Origin: Lewinellaceae bacterium
GTDB lineage: Bacteria; Bacteroidota; Bacteroidia; Chitinophagales; Saprospiraceae
DNA length: 64,000 nucleotides
Reading direction: 5' to 3'
NCBI GenBank assembly: GCA_020636025.1
Contig: JACJYQ010000003.1
Span: 372,001 to 436,000, forward strand
Positions 58,218 through 64,000 of this stretch are shown here, piece after piece; positions within the stretch are counted from its first letter, which is position 1; every line of letters begins with the position of its first letter. The position numbers and the translations under genes were made by a program. The notes beneath the pieces were generated by a model. It ran no database searches and was not told where the DNA came from. It was given only the letters and a program-made list of their open reading frames with translations.

Positions 58218-60416
58218 TTATCGACTAACCACTATTCTCTGCACCACTGACAATCTATTATCAAGATACAAGTTGACAAAATATACGCCATCCATCAGGC
58301 TGTTTACATCCAATATGGCAGGGCTCCTGACAGGTGAATTAATCATTACCTTTTTCCCTAAAATATCTACTACCTCAATACTACCATGCGGGCTATCCGG
58401 AGCCGACCAGACAATATGAATCTGGTCCTGGGCTGGATTCGGGAACACCTTGCAATCAATTTGATTTTCAAGCTGTTGAGTTCCGCTCATATTCGGCTCA
58501 GTTTCCACCACATGCGCATCGGTAAAACGGAATTTCCCATCGTTGTCAATGGCCTTAGCCAGTACTACAACTGTTTCAATAACAGTCGGCGTCCAAACAG
58601 CAGAATAGGGTGGGGTATTGTCGCTGCCGATCAAGGTGTCGTTTACAAAGAACTCCATTTTGGCTATACTGCCATCTGGATCGGAAGCATTGGCGCTGAT
58701 GTTTAAACCTATGCCCAGTGGCGCCAAGGCATTGTTAGCAGGCGCTGTGAGGGAAACGGTTGGCTCATTTCCGCACATGCCTGAAAGAACGCAAAGTGCG
58801 TCGTATTTGGGTGCCTTGCTCAGATTTTGCAGATATTGGAGATCTTCCGTGGCACCCCAGCAGCCGTAGCGGCTCACACCACCGCTCATGACAAAGTAGC
58901 AAACCAGATCATTGGTGCCCACTGGCGCCGTACCGTTGGCATTGGCCGAAAACCAGTTGTCGCGGTAATTGTGGATCACCGCATCTTTCATTTCAGGCAG
59001 ACGGTTGGCATTGATGCGATTGGCCAGGTTGGTGGTGCTGCCGCCACCATTATCGGGTCCGCCCTCGTATTGCAGGTGTTTTATCTGCCACTGGTCTGCG
59101 AATTGGGCCAGGGTCTGGATATTGGCCACATTGTTGTCGCTATTGGCTGACATAGCCGCAACTACCTGCAGCGGAGTGGCATTGGAGGCAGCTCCGTTAT
59201 CGTTGAAATAGGGCGCAGAAGCGATGCCGTAAATAAAGTCTTTTGGTGGACCGTACGTATTCGTTATCCAGGTGAGTACATCTTCGTACCAGGGGAGCCA
59301 GCCACCGATCTGCCAGGCAAATACCGGGCGGATTTTTGTCCGGGAAGCCACCGTAACACCCATTACCTCTTCAAATATTTTTCCAAATTTAATGACCTGC
59401 TTGGCCACTCTTCTCGCGCGTCGGCGGTCGTCCCACTGCGTGCTGGCGCGTATGTCGGCATCTTCGGGCGATTGCAAGACGGCATCGTAATTGTACTGAA
59501 ATTGAGAAAAACTGCCGTTCCACACTTCATTGCTGTATTCGAGATAAATGTTGATGTCGGGGCGCAAGGTGGCTTTCATTAATCTGGCTAACTCCACCAC
59601 ATACATACTATCGGCATCTACGGGAATGTTGATCCATATATCCCGGTCAGTGTAATTCCCCAGCGCGATGATGCGTTCCCAGGGGGCGCCTTTGGTAAAT
59701 CGGGGAGCATCTGTATGCTGCCGCATCGCCCATGTCTGTTTGCCCGGATAGGCCACATTGCTGTTATTGGTATGCAGGTAATCCATAAAGCGGATGGTGC
59801 TGAACGGACTTATGGCATTCAGATATTCGGTGCGAAAAAGCTGGGGTGTATTGTGCTGATACCCTGGCCGCATAAGCCGTATGTTTTTCAAGCCTTTCTC
59901 CCCGTTCCCGAAATCGGTTTGTAGAAAATTCACCATTAAAAAGCCATAATTACCAATGGTGCCTGCATTGGAACCTCCGCCGGGCGGGAAAACGATGTCC
60001 AGCGAAGTGGTATTGGTGGCAGGGTCGTATTGCTGATTTTGAAAGGAAATGGGAGCGTCGCTCCAGGAGGTGAGCGTAGCTTGTCCATTGAAGGAAAGCG
60101 TATAAGTACCGCTTTGGTCAACTACATAATGCTGCGGATCGTCAGGTGCGTTGTTCCAGGCATTGAATGGGCGCTGATCGAAGAACACCACCCGGAAATC
60201 TTCGGTGGGCCAGCCCTCGGCATCGGTGGTGGCGTTGGCGCCACTATTGGCCACGCTTTGCCAGGCGGTGGCCGTGAGGGCAACATTTGGAAATTCAAGA
60301 GCGCGACCGCCAATGCCGTCGAGTCCTACGCCGATCTGGGCGGGATAGGTTTGGGCGGAGAGAGAGGCGCTGAAAAGGGAGAGTATCAGAAGAAGAACGG
60401 GTGATATGTTTCGCAT
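58218..60416 (-). CDS. Secreted carbohydrate-active-like protein with T9SS sorting domain
   Basis: 732 residues. Signal peptide (PVLLLILSLFSASLSAQ). The large N-terminal domain (about 20-555) has a glycosidase-like look: IRFMDYLHTNNSN, NIYLEYSNEVWNGSFSQF and LQYEGGPDNGG, a (beta/alpha)8-type pattern with a possible Glu pair, but no family is secure. A Big-type Ig domain follows (SLTAPANNALAPLGIGLNIS to LAKAIDNDGKFRF) and a type A sorting domain at the C-terminus (CKVFPNPAQDQIHIVW to VVQRIVVSR). Exported by type IX secretion. Confidence 0.82.
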   Translation of the reverse strand: MRNISPVLLLILSLFSASLSAQTYPAQIGVGLDGIGGRALEFPNVALTATAWQSVANSGANATTDAEGWPTEDFRVVFFDQRPFNAWNNAPDDPQHYVVDQSGTYTLSFNGQATLTSWSDAPISFQNQQYDPATNTTSLDIVFPPGGGSNAGTIGNYGFLMVNFLQTDFGNGEKGLKNIRLMRPGYQHNTPQLFRTEYLNAISPFSTIRFMDYLHTNNSNVAYPGKQTWAMRQHTDAPRFTKGAPWERIIALGNYTDRDIWINIPVDADSMYVVELARLMKATLRPDINIYLEYSNEVWNGSFSQFQYNYDAVLQSPEDADIRASTQWDDRRRARRVAKQVIKFGKIFEEVMGVTVASRTKIRPVFAWQIGGWLPWYEDVLTWITNTYGPPKDFIYGIASAPYFNDNGAASNATPLQVVAAMSANSDNNVANIQTLAQFADQWQIKHLQYEGGPDNGGGSTTNLANRINANRLPEMKDAVIHNYRDNWFSANANGTAPVGTNDLVCYFVMSGGVSRYGCWGATEDLQYLQNLSKAPKYDALCVLSGMCGNEPTVSLTAPANNALAPLGIGLNISANASDPDGSIAKMEFFVNDTLIGSDNTPPYSAVWTPTVIETVVVLAKAIDNDGKFRFTDAHVVETEPNMSGTQQLENQIDCKVFPNPAQDQIHIVWSAPDSPHGSIEVVDILGKKVMINSPVRSPAILDVNSLMDGVYFVNLYLDNRLSVVQRIVVSR

Positions 60417-60825
60417 GGTATATTAAAGTGTGGTGTTTTGTGCAAATATCGAACATCGAACAAGGAACACCGAATCTTGAAGTAACTGGATAAGTACAAA
60501 TGTTGAAAATTTAACTTTCTATCGTCCTTGAAGCTTCTCACTTTTTAGGAAAAGAAGTGTATGTTTAATAAACTGGTTGAGTGAATTGAAAAACATGCCC
60601 CCGGTGAGGGGTCAAACCCTGAAAAACTCTGTATGAAATGGTGGGTAAAATGTTTTCGCAATATTTGCAACCCTGTGTACCTATCGACCGGGTGACTCAA
60701 AGTCACCCGGTCGATAGGTGTTCGGTATTTCCACCTCGCATTTCATGATGGGTTATTCATGTGTAACCACTTCGTGGTTTTTTTGATTTCATCAAAATCT
60801 ACTTCAGAATTCAAAATTCAATTCG
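60417..60825. repeat. Intergenic hairpins and REP-like words
   Basis: A perfect 19-bp inverted repeat with a 3-nt loop: ACCTATCGACCGGGTGACT (60679-60697) with its complement at 60701-60719. ATGAAATG-type REP words lie at about 60630 and 60740, AACCACTTCGTGGTT at 60764-60778, and tandem GGTGTTCG(G/A)T words at 60820-60855 run into the next coding region. No gene seen. Confidence 0.65.
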
Positions 60826-62148
60826 GTGTTCGGTGTTCGATATTCGATATTCAAACAAATAACTGCCATTGCGTCTGTCGCCCTGACGGTCTTTCTGGGC
60901 TATTACGCTGATCGAAACCAGTTCCTTTCTTTCATCGCGGCATATGCCTTGTTTTTCGCCCTGTATATATGGGTGTGTTTTTATCAGGACCAAACAGAAT
61001 CCCGTTTCTGGATAAACCTCGGGATCGCTTTGCGGGTGTTGCTGCTGTTCAGTCTGCCCAACCTTTCCGACGACTTTTTTCGCTTTATTTGGGACGGTAG
61101 ACTCACGATTGCCGGTTATCATCCATTCATTCACACACCGCGCTATTTTATTGAAAACCAAATACTTCCAACAGGTATTTCAGTAGCCCTTTTCAACAAA
61201 CTCAACTCTCCGGATTACTTCACGGTGTATCCGCCTGTATCCCAGGTAATATTTGCCATCAGCGCCTGGTTTTCCGCGGGGAATGATCGCCTGGCAGTAG
61301 TGATCATCAAACTGTTTCTATTGTTGGGTGAGATAGGAGTGATACGGATTTTGGCCAGACAGTTTAATCAACCCAAAGCAGCAGTACTGTACGCGTTGAA
61401 TCCTCTGGTTATTTTGGAATTAACTGGGAACTGTCATTTTGAAGGGCTAATGGTGTTTTTTATCCTGCTGGGCATACTAACCATCAGAAAAACGGATGTG
61501 TTGAAATCAGCCGTGTACTGGGCGCTGGCAGTGGCCACCAAATTGCTTCCGGTATTGTTTGTTCCGCTGGTATGGCGCTGGCTTGGCTGGCGGAGGGGAT
61601 TGCAATTTGTGTTGTGGTTTGGCTTGTTTTCCCTGATCCTATTTTTGCCATTACTCGCTGTATTTCCCCAGATATTTGAAAGCATCGACTTGTATTTTCG
61701 GGAGTTTCAGTTCAATGCCAGTATTTACTATCTGGTGCGCGAGATCGGGTTTGCAAAAATTGGCTGGGACATTGGTGAGTTTTCCGGACCGGCTTTGGCA
61801 GCGCTGGCGCTCTTGGGCGTATTGCTGATTTCCTTGTTTGGAGGATGGAAAAAGCAAAAGAGCGAGTCGTTATTTGCCTCAATTATTGTGTTTTCCCTGT
61901 TTCTCTACTACAGTTTGGCGGCTGTAGTGCAGCCATGGTATTTGTGTGTACCTTTTGCGCTTTCGTTGATAACTCCCTGGCGGTTTATGATCTGGTGGAC
62001 GGGCCTGGTGGCGCTTTCCTACAGTCATTACGATGGGGGAGGCCGAGAGGAGCATTTCTGGCTGATCGGACTGGAGTATGGGGTATTGTGGGGGATACTG
62101 CTTTGGGACGTGCTGAAGCGATATACAGGAGACGGGCCGATTGATTAA
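60826..62148 (+). CDS. GT-C-type membrane glycosyltransferase-like protein
   Basis: About 440 residues with roughly ten membrane helices. The early loop SDDFFRFIWDGRLTIAGYHPF (Asp-rich, before a His) and the later PAAVLYALNPLVILELTGNC-type segment are the plan of GT87/PIG-M-like mannosyltransferases that use lipid-linked sugars. The only upstream start in this frame is GTG at 60826, inside a tandem GTTCGGT repeat, so the true start may differ by some 15 residues. Substrate unknown. Confidence 0.75.
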   Translation: MFGVRYSIFKQITAIASVALTVFLGYYADRNQFLSFIAAYALFFALYIWVCFYQDQTESRFWINLGIALRVLLLFSLPNLSDDFFRFIWDGRLTIAGYHPFIHTPRYFIENQILPTGISVALFNKLNSPDYFTVYPPVSQVIFAISAWFSAGNDRLAVVIIKLFLLLGEIGVIRILARQFNQPKAAVLYALNPLVILELTGNCHFEGLMVFFILLGILTIRKTDVLKSAVYWALAVATKLLPVLFVPLVWRWLGWRRGLQFVLWFGLFSLILFLPLLAVFPQIFESIDLYFREFQFNASIYYLVREIGFAKIGWDIGEFSGPALAALALLGVLLISLFGGWKKQKSESLFASIIVFSLFLYYSLAAVVQPWYLCVPFALSLITPWRFMIWWTGLVALSYSHYDGGGREEHFWLIGLEYGVLWGILLWDVLKRYTGDGPID

Positions 62149-62158
62149 ATGAGCAAAT

Positions 62159-62296
62159 GATTAAATGAGTACATGATTGTTGATGGAAATGATGATTTTA
62201 GAATGGACAAATAGGCGTTTGGTGAAAAAATAGTCAAAAGAAAGATTCCCAATTCAGCTTCAGCAATCCCATCAACAATCATGTACTCATTTAATC
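62159..62296. repeat. Perfect 28-bp inverted repeat between convergent genes
   Basis: Starts GATTAAATGAGTACATGATT at 62159 and ends at 62186; the exact reverse complement is 62269-62296, separated by 82 bp. The arms are themselves made of tandem AATGAGTACATGATT words and start just after the stop codon of each flanking gene. Confidence 0.75.
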
Positions 62297-62312
62297 ATGT
62301 ACTCATTTGTTC

Positions 62313-62879
62313 TTAGCTTTTGAGATAATGCAGCCCTGTAACCCCGCAATCAAACATATGTACTGAATCCAGCTTTAGTTCTATTGGTTTGTCGGCGGTA
62401 TTGAAAACGGAGATCCCTTTGCCCAGAATAACCGGATTTACAAATAGCCAGTACTCGTCGATCAGTCCGTGTGCCATAAGAAAGCGCACAACAGAAGGGC
62501 TGCCAAAGATCAGAATGTCTTTCCCTTCCTCTGCTTTGATCTTTTGAATTTCGGTCACGGCATTTTCTCCGATAAACCGGGTTTTATCGCCACCCGGTCC
62601 TTGCATGGAGTTGCTGAGCACGATCTTATCCACCTTGCTGTACCAGGCCGAGTGATTGATGTCGTGTTTGGTGGCGTTGGGCTTTTGTGCAGCCGTGGGC
62701 CAGTAGCTTTCCATCATTTGCCAGGTAACACGGCCGTACATGGCAGAACCGGCTTCATTTGTAAAAGTTTCCACCAGATCGAACAGGGCGTTGTCCAGTT
62801 GTATCCAGTCCATTTCGCCGTTTGGTCCGGCGGCATATCCGTCGAGCGTGGTGTGCATAGACATGATGATCTTTCTCAT
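62313..62879 (-). CDS. Dihydrofolate reductase-family (RibD C-terminal-like) protein
   Basis: 188 residues. MRKIIMSMHTTLDGYAAGPNG at the N-terminus, MYGRVTWQMMESYW, ILIFGSPSVVRFLMAHGLID and WLFVNPVILGKG are the family landmarks of the small RibD/YyaP-like reductases that bind NADPH. The physiological substrate is generally unknown. Own transcription unit, converging with the glycosyltransferase-like gene. Confidence 0.92.
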   Translation of the reverse strand: MRKIIMSMHTTLDGYAAGPNGEMDWIQLDNALFDLVETFTNEAGSAMYGRVTWQMMESYWPTAAQKPNATKHDINHSAWYSKVDKIVLSNSMQGPGGDKTRFIGENAVTEIQKIKAEEGKDILIFGSPSVVRFLMAHGLIDEYWLFVNPVILGKGISVFNTADKPIELKLDSVHMFDCGVTGLHYLKS

Positions 62880-63008
62880 AATGCAGATTTTTCTAAGTTT
62901 CTACGAAGTTATGCTATGATTACAGCGAATAACATGATTTGAATAAGGTGAAAAGGTGATTTCAAAATAACCGTTCCCGATAAACTGGAATAACTAGTGT
63001 AATTATGC

Positions 63009-63055
63009 ACTAACCACTAACCACTAACCACTAATCACTAATCACTAATCACTTT
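63009..63055. repeat. Tandem CACTAAC/CACTAAT words overlapping a stop codon
   Basis: Seven-base words repeated about six times. On the minus strand the last codons of the cupin gene (Val-Ile-Ser-Asp-stop, GTGATTAGTGATTAG) form the first two units, so the repeat starts in the gene, as at 27294-27341. Confidence 0.7.
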
Positions 63056-63988
63056 AAAGTTTCCCGGCAAAGCAACTTCCAGAATCTTCAGATTAGGGCT
63101 AAAAGCTTTGAAGTTAAAGGGTAAACCGGGTGGGAGAACAAAGGCATCGCCGGTTTTCAGGGTCTCCAATTTATGCCCTTCAGCTTTCAATTCGAGATGG
63201 CCCTTCAGCACAAAGGAAAAATAAATGTCAGTGTTATGGCTGAAAGAATCGGTAGTCGAAATCCCGGTTAACGGACGCACCACCTGTACGGAAGCAAGTC
63301 CATTTGTAGCTTTATTGACACCTGTTTCCCGGCGCTCGAAGCCAGCAATTCGCCCCTTTTGCCATAGGCTGTTTTTGGCTATATGGTGGCAAAAAGTTTG
63401 TCCCTTAAATACTCTATCAGGCAACATGTTCCCGGTTGGTAGTTCCATTTCATGATCAATGGTGGTCATATGCACGGCCGGCACACCAATTTCAATGACC
63501 TCCAGATTATCGGAGGCTTCCAGCACGCGGTGCCTGATCTCGGGTGGCTGTGTGACACAATCTCCGGCATTCAGGATAAAGGGAGGCCCCTGATCCTCAT
63601 ATACAAGTTTTACCCAGCCTTTGAAACAGTAAATGAGTTGGAAACCGATGGTATGATAATGTACCATATCGGGTACCGGACCGCCATTCGGGATACGGAT
63701 ATGGGAAGCGATGATACTTCCGCCAAGCCGGTCGGGTATCAAATCGCGGTACAACATGCCTGCGCGACCGATGATCCAGGGCTCTTTGTCTTGCAGTTGC
63801 CGTACCTCAAACTTGTGTTGAGTGACAGGGTTTCCCAGTTCAAAGTTTAGCGGAGCAAAACTGATGCGGGTACCGTTAGGTGCGGTGATCTTCTCATCAT
63901 GTCTATCATGACCTGTCAGAAGCTGAAGCGCGGGGGCAGGGCCATTAAAATGTTTATCCAGTCGGATATTCAAACCAAATCCTGACAT
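63038..63988 (-). CDS. Double-cupin domain protein
   Basis: 316 residues from MSGFGLNIRLDKHFNG; the frame is open beyond this to a GTG at 63997 and the window edge. Two cupin folds: the first with HYHTIGFQLIYCFKGWVKLV and LNAGDCVTQPPEIRHRVLE, the second with HNTDIYFSFVLKGHLELKAE and LKTGDAFVLPPGLPF. The His-rich first fold could hold a metal; the second lacks most metal ligands. Reaction unknown; related to dioxygenase or sugar-isomerase cupins. Confidence 0.8.
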   Translation of the reverse strand: MSGFGLNIRLDKHFNGPAPALQLLTGHDRHDEKITAPNGTRISFAPLNFELGNPVTQHKFEVRQLQDKEPWIIGRAGMLYRDLIPDRLGGSIIASHIRIPNGGPVPDMVHYHTIGFQLIYCFKGWVKLVYEDQGPPFILNAGDCVTQPPEIRHRVLEASDNLEVIEIGVPAVHMTTIDHEMELPTGNMLPDRVFKGQTFCHHIAKNSLWQKGRIAGFERRETGVNKATNGLASVQVVRPLTGISTTDSFSHNTDIYFSFVLKGHLELKAEGHKLETLKTGDAFVLPPGLPFNFKAFSPNLKILEVALPGNFKVISD

Positions 63989-64000
63989 AATGGCCACTAC

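Overview
The window comes from a member of the Bacteroidota, most likely the Saprospiria or a neighbouring class. The signs are a PorP/SprF-type outer membrane protein, two large exported proteins ending in type A type IX secretion sorting domains, -7 boxes of the form TAnnTTTG, bactofilin next to AtpZ, and a DUF6660/Czc metal block. Coordinates 1-1250 and 15.5-64 kb are ordinary chromosome: pheT, rny, smpB, mnmA, rlmN, proC, transporters and envelope proteins. Two accessory regions interrupt it.

Region 1 (about 1253-15199) looks like an integron-type cassette array that does not use a canonical IntI. Five consecutive gene blocks, all read on the minus strand, are separated by 71-136 bp hairpin sites. 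Each block carries its own private 9-10 bp sequence (GTTA plus variable bases) at one end and the exact reverse complement at the other, as expected when a cassette circle is opened inside a palindromic attC site. At the head of the array are two nested palindromes (a possible attI) and a 400-aa tyrosine recombinase. It has a HARP-like N-terminal motif and lacks the IntI-specific insertion. The cassettes carry a Mrr-like nuclease gene (split in frame by an IS4-family insertion with 9-bp target duplication), a membrane protein, a membrane/DUF5655-like pair, an exported protein, and an 8.26-kb super-cassette. The last holds an eight-gene operon: vWA, PP2C-like phosphatase, two atypical kinases, membrane proteins including DUF4407, and two small proteins. 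It resembles TerY-P-type phospho-signalling triads and is plausibly a defence or stress system.

Region 2 (43318-56939) is a 13.6-kb integrative element in a CAU-anticodon tRNA gene (probably tRNA-Ile2), bounded by a 46-bp direct repeat of the tRNA 3' part. It is visibly GC-rich and carries DUF6660, a CzcA pump fused to a TolC-like channel, a CzcB adaptor, a CPC-type P-type ATPase and an isoprenylcysteine-methyltransferase-like protein. Its maintenance genes are a rolling-circle-type Rep, an excisionase-like HTH protein, an unknown protein and an integrase beside the right end. It sits directly downstream of a chromosomal arsR-arsM-arsC group, so metal and metalloid resistance genes are stacked here.

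The spacers hold several repeat families: REP-like palindromes with a RAYT transposase gene at 32.5 kb, GGTGCTCC hairpins around a beta-lactamase-like gene, long intergenic hairpins, and 7-9 bp tandem words that repeatedly begin at or next to a stop codon. All domain assignments were made by eye from translated sequence; no database search was run.
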